Source: Bryum argenteum (Eukaryota > Streptophyta > Bryopsida > Bryales > Bryaceae). From it: DNA of 64,000 nt. Positions 43,799-56,100 of this stretch are shown here, one piece after another. The notes beneath the pieces were generated by a model. The model was given only the letters and a program-made list of their open reading frames with translations, searched no databases and had not been told where the DNA came from. Within the stretch, counting starts at the first letter, position 1. Each line of letters opens with the position of its first letter. The stretch is from NCBI GenBank assembly GCA_037043015.1, contig CM073327.1, positions 7,608,727-7,672,726 of the forward strand, given 5' to 3'. Both the position numbers and the translations under genes were made by a program.

Positions 43799-44350
43799 AG
43801 GGTCGCTTTACATGGGCAGTTAAGACCAACAAATCTCTAGGCGAGTTCACTCATATTTTGAGCCCAATTGGCTCCATGGGCCACTTGGAGAACACCTTAA
43901 CCCTTAAACGCCCATGGGGTGTGAAACGGGCAGCCCAAAATTGGATCACAACATCTTTTGGACTTGGGCAACATGAATAGTGCACTTTTTGAACAAGGGC
44001 ATCATGAATGCACCAATCAATGATGAGCTTGCAACCTCCTACAAGGTTATGTACAACCCCAACCTCGCTACCACGATCCTTTCAAAGCACAAAATCACTC
44101 ATACAAATTGTGATTTGAATTGTAAAATTTCACTTTTTGAATGCATCACAAGAAGGTGACCAGTTTGACATCAAAATATAAGTGAAAAGTTGAGTACAGT
44201 GAAGGCTACAGAGAAGATTCTGTTGGAAGGTGACCCCTCGGGTCACCTTGGGCGTTTAAGGGTTAAAGAATTAATAAAGTGGGGGCAATTCCCCCATATG
44301 TGAAGCCCTTGGGGCTCATTTGTAAAAGGAAAATCAAGGCCATGGGTCTA
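43799..44350. mobile_element. TIR element E2 (inverse relative of E1), carrying a nested MITE
   Basis: From gggtcgctttacatggg onward the sequence follows the inverse complement of 39980-40237, including gcccaattggctccatgggc. It is interrupted at 43897 by the TTAA MITE and resumes at 44263. The similarity fades near 44350, so the second terminus is lost or diverged. Confidence 0.7.
43901..44262. mobile_element. piggyBac-like MITE, family 3, copy 2
   Basis: The 362-bp element lies between TTAA (43897-43900) and TTAA (44263-44266). Inverted ends read cccttaaacgcccatgggg and cccttaaacgcccaagg. It is closely related to 27107-27449. The host element E1 preserves the same site without the insertion (single TTAA at 40130-40133), which proves the TTAA duplication. 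Confidence 0.92.
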
Positions 44351-45435
44351 ATTGGGAAAGTGGTTTCAAAATTGATGATTTTATGGGATTACCTACAACT
44401 TCATTAGATCTTTTAATTAGTTTATTCATCTATAAACATTAGTTAAGCTTACAAGCATCGAAGGAACTCAAAATCGATTGTCTTGGAGTAAATAAGAAAA
44501 TGAATACAAGGAGCCCGACAACATTAAGCCAAATGGATGAAAGTAAGTGGATTGCTAGATATGCTTTGGAATAAACTTCAGTTCATGGCAAGTCTCCACT
44601 ATTTGCAGCATTTTGTGCACTTTTTTGTTATTCGCTCATCTATTTGGTGTCAAATTAGTGTGGATAAAACTTTACTATGAGAAGTTAGGTGGAAGTATGC
44701 AAAGTTGGTAGGATCAAACATGCTAAGAGGGAATGATTCAAATGTGGGATAAGTGTGAAGAGGGAAATTATGAGTTTTTGCGAATGTTAAGAAATTACAA
44801 GGTTTCTTAGATAATGATATGTTATGGTAAAGTCATTATCTATGTCTGGACATTTAAGGCAATCATGCAAGATAGTTGAAGTTATGAGACTTAAAAATAA
44901 TCAATTCTTTTAATGCTTAATGATCTAAAAGAAATCACAAAGTTCTTAAGGCTCAAGGCCCAAGGCTCCTCCAAGGGGCAGCCCAAAGCATCAAAGTGAC
45001 AATGATTCTCGAGCAGGCAGTAATTTATAGTTGAGGACCGTGCAGGAATTCCCTTGCAGGAAGTCCCTCGCAGAGCAAGCTGCAAACCGCGCAAGAAGAG
45101 GCGCGGCGCAGAGATGGAGCGGGCTCATCCGACCAGCCCCAACATTGCAGCTTGGGTCCGAGATTAGGCGGTTGACAGGCACAGTTGGAGGGGAACGGAG
45201 GGGGAACTCAGGCACGCCGGGCATGTGAATGGAACGTTATGGGGCAGACAAAGCAACAAGGTACAAAATGCAAGTTTACTGGGAGCTCAAGAGCAGGTAT
45301 TTGAGAAGGATCTTGTGAAAGGGGGGTTCCACGAATGAGTACACAAGACTCAATAGCAAAATCAAAAACACATAATTTATATGTCGCCATGGTAAACTTG
45401 ATCTAAAATTGTGTACGCAGGTGTTTAATAATTAT
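44351..45435. other. Intergenic stretch including the paralogous empty site
   Basis: 44730-44950 is colinear with both flanks of the piggyBac-like element (6180-6359 and 12694-12720), with a single TTAA at 44917-44920. No gene is recognised in the rest. Confidence 0.6.
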
Positions 45436-45815
45436 AAATGGGAGATTGAAAATCATAAATGGAATATCAAAAATCATAAATGGAAGATTAACCTCTAAAC
45501 GACCACGGCCACCGATTCGGCTTTTACGGTCAAGGCCAAAAGAAGTTTACAGTCAACTTCAAATGTTATGATCTCACATCCAATGATGATCCAACGGTTG
45601 AAAATTTTCACACTACTACCTATGGTAGTCTACTTCAAGATCCTACGGTTGAAGTTATCAAAAATTTCCAAAAATATTGGACGTACCCGCATTAGTACAT
45701 AGTGGTCAGTGTTGGGATTCCAAGCTCCCAAAACATCATGGATCTTTAGGGGTTAAAAATCATAAATGGAAGATTAAAAATCATAAATGGAAGATCAATA
45801 ATCCCCCTATTTGTC
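45436..45815. repeat. Tandem ~22-bp repeat (aaaatcataaatggaagatt) split by a MITE
   Basis: Three or so units lie left of 45488 and two to three right of 45756. The MITE inserted at a TTAA formed by neighbouring units. Confidence 0.75.
45492..45752. mobile_element. TTAA-flanked piggyBac-like MITE, family 4, copy 1
   Basis: The 261-bp element lies between TTAA (45488-45491) and TTAA (45753-45756). The ends read cctctaaacgaccacgg and, inward from the right, cccctaaagatccatgatg. About 200 bp of the right part recur at 47600-47806. Confidence 0.85.
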
Positions 45816-46044
45816 AACGTACACAGTAATATGAAGTAAAAGTAAAATCCATAAATTGAAGTTATTCGTAATCCTTACTTTAAATTCTTTAAGCATTATA
45901 CTCAAGCGATAATAATAAAAGGTGTACTTAAATCTAACATGATACAACTCAAATTTACCACAGAAACAAGAATAAGGCGGATCAGATTCACCGATTACAC
46001 AATCAGCTCACAAAGAGGTAGCAGCCTAGCATCAACAGCTGCAC

Positions 46045-46176
46045 ATCAATCAAGGAGCCATGTCCAGGTCATCAATCAAGGAGCCATGTCCAGGTCATCA
46101 ATCAAGGAGCCATGTCCAGGTCATCAATCAAGGAGCCATGTCCAGGTCATCAATCAAGGAGCCATGTCCAGGTCAT
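46045..46176. repeat. 26-bp tandem repeat, five units
   Basis: The unit caatcaaggagccatgtcca plus six bases is repeated five times without change. An ORF runs through it on the + strand with a frame-shifting 26-base period. No protein is recognised, so coding is doubtful. Confidence 0.9.
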
Positions 46177-46274
46177 CCTCGAGCTTTGATCACCAGCTTC
46201 TGAACCACCCTCTCGCCACAGAAGTCACGCATAAGACTAGACATGTGATCTAGACGGGATCTATGGTAGAAGTA

Positions 46275-46640
46275 CCTAAAACCACCACCACCCCTAGTAT
46301 CAACCTATAGGTTTCCCCATAACCGCACCTAGCCTGAACTAGCATTGTCAGATCACTAAATTCAAACTGACCAATCAAAACCATCAAAAAGCTGGTGGTT
46401 TTGGGTTGAATCATGAATGGAAATTTGTACCAGCTAGGTGTGACAATGGAAAAGTCTACAGATTAGTTTTGGGTCACCAAGTACTTTTGCCTTTGAAAAT
46501 TTATATTTATTTATGTAATGGGAGTTAAATTTTGAAAAAATTTGCATCCTATGAGAAAGTTTCTTTCCTACATGGGAAAATATACCCCAAAAATAACCAT
46601 TCTAAAAAAACCTCAAAAAGCTTAAGTTGGTGGTTTTAGG
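46275..46640. mobile_element. Possible small TIR element (366 bp)
   Basis: A perfect 13-bp inverted repeat, cctaaaaccacca, bounds the segment. No target duplication or second copy was found, so this is tentative. Confidence 0.4.
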
Positions 46641-47597
46641 GCATTCGACCTTACCATGGCGGGATAGCAGTCCTTACATCTTCTGATCAAGCACTCCATT
46701 GATAGCTCGATATAGAGCATGGATTCATGGCACAATAGTACAATCGATAAAAACAAAATAAGCTCATGATAAGGCTCATAAAGATTATCAAATTTTTAAT
46801 ACAGGAAAGAGGAACTAAACTATCATACCATTTCGTCGAGGGGTTGATCGCAATTGGGCAGTGCCGACCTTCACCCGCTTGCTGAACTCGAAGTCCTCTG
46901 TTCGCTTTGTTCGCTGCAGAAGTCGATCGCCCGCTTGCCGTGGTTGGCAATATCACCCAAGAAGTTGTCGGTAAGACCAAAGCTTGGGCGTCGGAGCACA
47001 ACTCCGGTGCTAAACCTTGTGCAACTGGCCCACTACCCATTTCCAAACATTCACGCATTTCCATTTCAGCACAAAATCCTAGTTTTTTCTGATTCACAAA
47101 CAAGAAATTCAAACTCACCTATAGAGCGCCTATGAGGCCTCATCCGGCCACCACGTCTCTCTAATTTAGCGAGTCGAAGAAACCTTGTGCGTCGCCTTCA
47201 GCACGTCTCTCTTTCCACCGCAATAACGATGCAATGTTCCTGTGGAACACGATTCAACGGAAATTCCTTGGTCCAGGAGTAGCAGGAAGAAATTCCTTGG
47301 TCCACTCTTAGACGATCAATTGAGGTTGATATTGCTTCTCACAAAGCCAAACACGCAGCTCTTTGCGAAAACTCGGGCCTTCTCGCTCGTGACGCTTTTC
47401 AACAACCCTTGACGCCATGTTGTCGTTGTGCAACGAGACCACGAAACTGCGGTTGTGCAATGGGACCCTCTTGCAACGGTCGTTGTGACTATCCTCACTA
47501 GAGGACAAGCTAAATATAACTCGCACTTTTCTGACATGTATGCAATCACTGCGTGAAGACCCGGCTTCCACAAAGCCAGGCGAGGATTGCAATTGAA
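46641..47597. other. Intergenic stretch with overlapping unassigned ORFs
   Basis: Several ORFs of 60-143 codons overlap on both strands (46687-47135 and 47308-47616). None shows a recognisable domain, and none can be chosen as a gene from the sequence alone. Confidence 0.35.
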
Positions 47598-47806
47598 AAT
47601 TTACGGTCAACTTCAAATGTTATGATCTCACATCCAGTGATGATCCAACGGTTGAAAATTCTCACACAACTACCTATGGTAGTCTACTTCATGATCCTAC
47701 GGTTGAAGTTATCAAAAATTTCCAAAAATATTGGACGTACCCGCATTAGTACATAGTGGTCAGTGTTGGGATTTCAAGCTCCCAAAACATCATGGATCTT
47801 TAGGGG
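47598..47806. mobile_element. piggyBac-like MITE, family 4, copy 2 (left end missing)
   Basis: It matches the right 200 bp of 45492-45752 with few differences and ends at ggatctttagggg before TTAA (47807-47810). The left terminus is absent, so it is 5'-truncated or rearranged. Confidence 0.8.
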
Positions 47807-47926
47807 TTAAGGGTTAATCTGGTCTAGTAGCTTTAAGTAGTTATTAACCTTGAAAGTCTATATGTTGAAAAATAACATTTTGGATGACAAACATAAACTT
47901 TAACAACAAATTTGTTCTATTTGGAC

Positions 47927-48026
47927 AATCTCCACTCTCATTTTAATTGAACAATTTCAAGGATTATCGCACCAAGAATCTCCACTCTCATTTTAATTGA
48001 ACAATTTCAAGGATTATCGCACCAAG
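47927..48026. repeat. 50-bp exact tandem duplication
   Basis: Two identical copies of a 50-base unit starting aatctccactctcatttt lie directly next to each other. The lack of differences suggests a recent event. Confidence 0.9.
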
Positions 48027-48673
48027 AATGTTCTAGGCTCTCCATCGCGATTCTCCACCAATCAACCGATGACATTTGGCGTGAATTGGCAATCTCTTAA
48101 CACATTCCTCAACCGGAACTGTTCCTCAACAATAATCTCTTGACATCTCGTAGTAAACGTTACACCATAAAGAAAGAAAGAAATAAAACAAAAAAAAGAA
48201 AAAAGAAAAAAAGAAAGAAAGATAGAAAGAAAGAAGAAAGAGAAGAAGAGAGAATTCTCGATCGAGAATCTCAATTTGTACAAATTGTCTCATTTTAATG
48301 AAATTATCCATCTTTAAAGAGCCATACCATCTACATCTACAATCTATTTGGTCAAAATCACTTGAGTTAGGTTTCAAACCAAGTCTCGTTTGTGTGGTAA
48401 ACATTGTCGATCCACCCAAGAAAGTATGAATTTCTAATATGCCTCATGCTCTTACTTTTGGGTTTTCAAACATGGGGCATGCTTTACCATAGCAAGCTCA
48501 TCATATAGAACCTAATATAATTTGTTATGCACTTTTTTTTTGCATAATAATGCTCTCAAGATGAAATCCAACAACTTTGTGTTTTGGATATAATATTAGT
48601 TCGTATGCCACTAAAATGTGACAATGTCTACTTGAGCTCGGGCACCCACAACACTAGTAGGAATTGGGCACAT

Positions 48674-49264
48674 AACCTCAATTCCGTTAAAATGGCACAA
48701 TTCCTTGTGCCATATTGCCAAAGCCATGTTGTGCCAATTTGGTCGCGTTTCTGAAACGTGCCATTTTACCGGCATATTTTTGAACTCAAAATCTCAAATC
48801 ACCCACATCAAAATGTGGATGAAAAATCACCCACATCTTCCACATGAAATCACCCACATCAGATGTGGATGAAAAATTTGAAATCACCCACATCAGATGT
48901 GGATGAAAAATTTGAAATCACCCACATCTTCCACATGAAATCACCCACATCTTCCACATGAAATCACCCACATCTTCCACATGAAATATCACCCACATCT
49001 TCCATTATATCAACAAATTTCTGTAATATCATCAAAAATTCCATAATATCACACTATTTGATGAATTTTGACCTTCAAATTCTGTCGAAGGGCAGTTTTT
49101 TCTCAACGGCCGCTCAGAAATATCTCTCGTTTTGAGCGGCCACTCAGAAAAATTTGCTCTATTATGTCAAAAAAATGACAGAAACGAGTGTTGTTTTTTT
49201 CATTTTTTCCACCTTAAATCGTGCCATTTTACCAGAATATTGCCAAATTAACGGAATTGAGGTT
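48674..49264. mobile_element. Small non-autonomous TIR element, copy C
   Basis: The 591-bp element has the aacctcaattccgttaaaat end and its inverse, with the 4-bp flank acat on both sides (48670-48673 and 49265-49268). Inside are about eight imperfect units around gaaatcacccacatcttcca and, near the right end, cggccgctcag/gagcggccactcag palindromes like those in copy B. Confidence 0.82.
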
Positions 49265-50170
49265 ACATCCTCCGTGACTCAGATGTTATGTTTGTAGAAC
49301 AAAGTCATGAAAGCGGTGTAGAAGTGATAAACTGGAGGTTGCATTTGACTTCATCAAGGGCTACAAAATGTTGAGGACTAGTCGTTCGCTAGAGACCAGC
49401 TTGGAGCATAACCTCCGCTTAACTGAAACTAGTTCAAAAAGCCACTGTCTATTCCAAGTCTGCCTTCACGGATTTGGCTCGCTCAAAATCATCTATGGAA
49501 TACATCTCTTCTTTGCAAGCATGTTTTCTAACTTGTTGTTGTCGCTTTTCTTTTTGCGACGACAATGCTTGGCCAAAGAAGAGGGGTACAACAAGGGAAA
49601 TACATGCGATTTGAACACATGCAAATAGGAAACATATAGATGGAAACGCATGGGTTGCCAAGGTAAGTGGAGCTTTGATTGATTTTAAGACTCTCAACTT
49701 CAGAATGGCACTGAATCTGTTGTTTCTTGAGTCACAGTTACAAACTTGGGTCGCTATGTATGGTAGGCTTGGGACTTGGACTAAAAATAGACTAACCTTG
49801 AGTGGCTATGCTCTATGGACTTGGGGCCTGGGCTAAAAATAGGCTAGGACATAAAAGGATTTACACTTGCAAACCCTTGAAGCATGATCTATAACTGCAA
49901 CTTAACATGTCATTAGTAAAATAAGTATAATTGCCATTTAACATCATTTGGAGTGAATAGTTAAAATTCCTCAGCTATTCACATTCAAGGCACTGACACA
50001 ATGCTGCAAGATACATCTTCATTGATCTCAATTTTCTCAACACAGCACCAAAGGTTCAAGATGTTTTGACGTAAGTTTCAAGATGTTTTGACCTAAGGCT
50101 CAGATCAAGTGGTTCCGTGACCTTCCTCAGAAGATGCTAAACACTGTACCATCCAAAGCATTATCAGACT
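49265..50170. other. Intergenic stretch, 3' of the coiled-coil gene
   Basis: No gene is recognised. It probably includes the 3' UTR of the minus-strand gene ending at 50171. Confidence 0.4.
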
Positions 50171-53100
50171 CTACTTTTCTCCATCTGGAGGTTTGAAGTT
50201 CATCAATTGTGCAAAGTCCAAGCCTGACGAAGGCGGAGACCACCTTGATAAACAAGATGCCTCTACCTCTGCCTCAGCCTCATCGTCGAGGGCCGCTGAG
50301 AGACGTGCAGCATTAAGTTTTAGAACTTTACTTTGAAGCCTTGATAATGTGTGGATGCCCTCAACTAAATTGCCACCACCTATGACTCTTCCTCGGGTTC
50401 TCTACAGCACAATTATCAACCATATTGCCAATAAGCTCATCAACCATTGCTTGTGTAAACTCTTAGATATACAAGATAGCTACATAAAATGTGATCCTTC
50501 GTACACTTCATACTTTCTGTACCTTCTGTGAAGAGATTCTCATTTCGAGGAATCTCTTCATGCTTGGACGATGCAAGGTTGTCCGCGTTGTTGTGACCTC
50601 CAGCATTGGACTGCACCTGAGCATCCCACTTTTTGATAACTTCAAAAATGAGTATCCTTCACAGGAGAGTTCCTGCATTAGACCCTATTTACTAAGAGAA
50701 TATGGTACAGAAAAAAGTGTACTGCCAATCGTAAAGGTTACAATCATCGAGAATATAAAGTACTAGACTCGTTATCTCGAATAGAATGGGATTCACTACT
50801 TTGGATCGGTGAATGGTTGCAGCTATGCACATAGAAAAAACAGAGAAAGAGGGAGGCTTGTAACCTGCGTTGGCTTCCGGACCTGCTCCTGAGCCTCTTC
50901 GAACTTCCCGGAACACCCCTTGAGCCTGCCATGATGCATCCCCTTCAGTTCTTGCTATACACATAATTCAAGTCTGACGCTTCCAGAAGACCATACTTCT
51001 AAATCGCTCCCTGCAAATATGATTTCAAGACACTATTAAGTAGCTTCATTTCTCGACAAAATGCGGAACTGGCAAGTGTTGTTGTTATCACTACTTTCTT
51101 AAGTAACGTATGAGCATATTCACTACCACACCAAACAGAAATTGAAAACCTAATGGAAAAGTGTAAGAGGAATACAGCAGGGGATCGTAGAAATAAGTTT
51201 TACTACAAACTCTGCTGTGTGCTTTCTCGAGAGAGGACAGGACAAGAGTGGACAGAGCTTCTGGTAAAAACGATTGGAAAAACAACCTTCTCAAAATCTA
51301 TCATTTTGGAAGGTAGTAAAGAAATCTTACTTGACTGGAGATGAGCGATTCTCCCTTTCGAGGGAGTCATTATAGCCTCTCCAGTCTACTGCTTCAGAAG
51401 TGCTCTTCATGTTTGCACAAACTGCGAAATCTGCCATTAGAGGTGGATTAGTGAACCGAAAGCGTCTTTAGACTTTAAATAGCATGGTAATTTGAGGTCA
51501 AAGAAACAGGTCCTTCACAGAAACTGTGTAATGTTCTCGCCTTGCGTCTTCGGCTCTCGAAGACATTGTCCTTGTTGAGGAATTGAAGACATAGGCTGAT
51601 CCCCTCTGTTCATTGGCAGATGCTCTAATGATTTCTGATGTTGGATAGAGCACTGAGCTGCCTTCTGGATAGCCTCACTGCACTGCTGCTGGAGAGCCTC
51701 GACACTTCCTTCAGTTCTCTCAAGTCGCTTTCGTAAACTTACAATCTGGATATAAGAAATAAATCTTCATCGAAAACGGCTCAAAATAAAGGATGCTAAG
51801 ATCAGTAACCACAGAGGACGTGAGGAAAGCTCTACTAGAAGGTCGAATGCTTCACTTCATTCTATATGGCATCATGTAAGTGCATTATTTCTGTTGGGAC
51901 CATCATCACTGGTGATCAAGACGAAATCAGAAGAAAGGAGTTGATGAGATACAACTTCAGAAGGTACTGAAAGTCAGACGGTTTACTTCACATCAGTCTA
52001 TTTTGGCCTGATGAAATGAAAAGTGTACTTACGTCTGGTTCACTTTCATGCGGTGAATCCTCTCTCTTCTCTTGTCGCTTCCATTTCTGTTCGGCTTCAG
52101 CTTCTTGTCGCTTCCATTTCTGTTCGGTTTCAGCTTCATGAATATCAACGAGTTTACTGCTGGCCTGCATTGCGAGCTCATCAGAGTCATGCATCTTCTC
52201 AAATTGATGGATTGGACGCCCTCTTTGTGGAGAAGTATTCTGAAGCTTGAGCTTGATCTTTGAAAGACTAGCGACCTGCTCAACTGTGATGGAACCAGCG
52301 CCATTGGGATCATCACCTGGTTACAAACGAACAAAAAAATGGTCACGGTTTTAACCATTTCCAGTAATTTCACCTACACCCCCTCGGTTTTCTACTGGAA
52401 CACGTATAGAAGGATAAGCTACATTGCTGTAGTAAGAGTTTTACAGAGTTCCTCTTTACTACTCGTACTCAGGTGCAAATTGTCAATGATTCAAGAGGTG
52501 ATGAAGATGTAACTACACTAGTGGTAATAGAAGTGGATTTTTGCATCACTGCACCTTTGCCTTCAACCTCAAACTGACTGAGCTTATGCTGGAGACCTCT
52601 GATTGTGTGCTCTTTGAGTTCCAATAAATCTTCCAATGTGCTTATTCTCTCCTTCGCGTCCATCAGCTCTTTCACCTGCACCTCTATAGCATACATGAGA
52701 GCAGATTTCAGCATGTCTCTTACGTACATGAACATCACTCAAAGTGGTGCCAAAACAGGTAGAATGTGGTGATGTAGGTCCATCGGAAAGGCTTGATACA
52801 CAAAGGACAGAAAACACCTCAGTCGGTAGTTTCGATACCACTGCGATGCAAGACTGTTCGACATGTATTCAGAGAAGACCACGTACCTTGATAGTTCGCA
52901 TTGGAGTTATTTTTTTGTATTGCGCAGCATTTTCCGCAGCTAGTTTGAGTTTGGCGTGTTCATTACTGCTCTCCGCCAGCTTATCCGTCAATTCTTTCAA
53001 TTTCCGTGCATAGTGAATACGAAGGTTCACCACCTGGAAACGTTTCAATCAACATGGTAAGCTCTCAAACGAGTAATTACAGAAGAACCAGAGTGTGTCT

Positions 53101-56100
53101 AATGGCAAAATTGTGAACATCAAATTGTAAACTGCATACTGCTGATACTATGAATGTCTTAATGATACCTGAGTCTCCAATGCCTTGACCCGATTCTGAG
53201 CAAGCTGCTCATTTGTTTCACTAGCCTCGACATCTGGACGCGTGAGCTGCAAATGCTGCAAACGTTTCTCATACCCTAGCTTCACATTCTCAAGTTCGCA
53301 TTTTAACATGTTCACGCTTCTGCTGTTCTCATCCTGCTTATTATTATATTGTTTTCTTAAAGCTGCTAGCTCGAATTGCAGCTTTCGAACCCTGTCACTC
53401 TCATCCTTGGTTCCCTGAAGGCAAGAAATTACCTCAGATAGCCACAAGCTTGTGTTGAAAGAGTATTGTCTAGAAGAGAATGATAATGCACTAACAAGCT
53501 CTTCTTCAGATGAGTTCTAAACCTGGGTAAGAGCTGATAAACCATTTTTCACACATTTGGGATCGAATTCTGGTCTCCTTCCCTGCAAGATGATACGATC
53601 TGATGAGATGGTAGCTCTTTGGACAAATTATTGTCTCCTACTAAGTTTGCAGAACTTCACAAACTACTGCTGAAATTCTATCGATTTCCTGTATATCACA
53701 GTTTCCTGGTGTTCAAATATATTACCTTGATGTTTTTCGCTCCCTCTTCTTCGTAGTTTGCTATCCTGATCTCGAGCTCCACGATTTGGTTTGCCTAGAA
53801 GGTCAAACATAGAGTGACTTTGACACGTTCAGAACAAGCTAGTGTAATCTTTTCTACAGTCGACAATCCCTATTGAAACCTTGAGAATCATCAAGCTCTA
53901 ATATTCTTCATATTACTGTACAGTAGCAAACAAGATCATGATTCATGTATAGTTACTCCATGATAGGGGAGGTTTGTGATGATAAAACAAAATAATAGCT
54001 TTCTTCCAAAAAGGGGAACTACTGTACCTGCTGTTCGATAGTGGACCGCTGGGAGCTCAGAAGCTTCTGGTTTTCCGCCAACGAGTTCATGAAATCATCC
54101 CTCAGAAAGCAGGTACGTGCATGACTCTCCCGCTCCTCTGTAAGACTAGTTTTCAAGCTTGCAATTTCGCACTCTAGCTCATCGAGCGTCTTGGTCACCC
54201 TTTTCTCTCTTCGATCCAACTCAGCATGTGCCTCTCATATGAGAAAACACATTTGTTGAGAATGAAGCATACATTGTCTAATAAGATAAGACAGTTTATA
54301 TAAGAAGATACAATAGTATGTGTTGGTGTTCACATTCCTTACGATACTCAATCATAAGCTCCTCATACAGACATTCAGAATCAACACTAAGTAAATCACA
54401 AATGTAGACATCACATTGAATCAAATCTTCAAAATGCTTGTATGATGTAGGAACCGACAGTAATTCGTACATTGACGTGGTACACAGTCGGCAGAAGTGT
54501 AAGTGGTTCCTGGTAATGTGATGAGTCTTCATTTGGTGTCTGATAGAATATTGAACTCAATATAAAAGAGGAGATGTGGATTAGCTTAGATACGCACCTT
54601 AAATAGCTCATCTTTCAACCGAGCAATCTCTTTTTTAAGCTGCACCTCAAGCTTCTTCATCTGCGCCTCCCGGTCGAGAGCTTCTTGTAATGAAAGTTCA
54701 GTAGCTTCGAGGGGACCGGAAGACGTGCCACAGCGTTGATAGTAAAGCAACTGAGACGTCAACTTAGCGTTTTCCTCAGCCATGATGCGAGACGATTCTT
54801 TTGCCTCTCCTTGGACCCTCTTTATCGTTTCCTTAAATTTCTCGTTCTCATTCTGCGCATTACAATTCATAATCTTGTCTTCACATTCTCTAGGAGATCT
54901 CAACCCGGACACATTAAACAAGTGGTCAGTGAAGAGAATGCAATGATCCTCAGAAAAATAAGTCGATAGTAGAAAAAGGGCTTCACAAGTTCTACATATT
55001 CAGGATTTAACTCTTGAATAACGTTGATTTTCTGACATATACCTGATACCCACGTATGAGGACTTCCTGCTGCAGAATTTCCTGTTTGAATTTCGTGGCT
55101 TCCTGGTCTGTGATATGTGGAGGGTTCACCCTGTCGGATCTGTTTCTGCCCTCATCAGTCTCCAGTTCCTATTTGCAAGCAGAATATGAATTACTGTGGT
55201 CAACTCAACACTGCAAAGGGATGAAGAAAATGATCGACAGGTCTGCCATTGTTTGCAACATAGAATGATAGCAGTAATCAGGCAATATCTCAAAATAAGG
55301 GATTAGGATACAGAGTGAAAAAGTGAATTTCCGACCTTGAGAAATTCTTCATGGTGGTGATGGCTTGGAAGACGGCGTTGAGATGCACTACCAGTTTCAG
55401 GTTGCGTCACACTCTGAGCAGATTGACTCGCACTTTGCGCAGGTTGAGCTTGTACTGATCCTTGCCCTGCTAAGAGGGATGCCAGGTGCGCAGTCTCTGT
55501 CGACTGTCCCATAGAATCAGAACAATGACCCATATAGAGATCGGTACAGTTAAGACTAACTATATACTAAAACTCGACTTTTGCAGAATGCAGAAATCAA
55601 CAGAAATGGAGAGTAACCGAAGTGGAGAGTAACCGAAGATCTCTTGATTGTAGAAGTACTTCATATGGTTCATTTCAATCACTGTACAGTACCCACCAAC
55701 AAGTTTACGTTCATAATTGAGACAAGAGAACATGTTGCAATCTTCAAACAATTACCACGTTCACAAAAATGATCCAAATTGCCAACTACAAATTGTACTG
55801 TAGGGATAATGTAGTATTTTATACCATCATTACAAGAAATTTCAATACATATTAGAAATTCTATTTTAATATATGACTTTTTAACATATTATCTATTATA
55901 TTCCCGTAGCTCTTATAACAAGCTACTTTTGGTGTGGCATGACACAATGGTAAACTTCCACCATCTCAAAAGAAAGCTTTTTCGATACACTATCTACATA
56001 TGCAATTGCTTTTTAGAAAGAACTTGAATTGTACCCCCAAAGAAGCTCAAGATTGGACTTTTGTACTCTAAGTAGATGTCAAGATAAACAAGAGCAACTT

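Noticed and set aside
45939..46253. 104-codon ORF across the 26-bp repeat as a gene
   Set aside because: The period is not a multiple of three, so the same DNA is read in changing frames. The product has no conserved feature.
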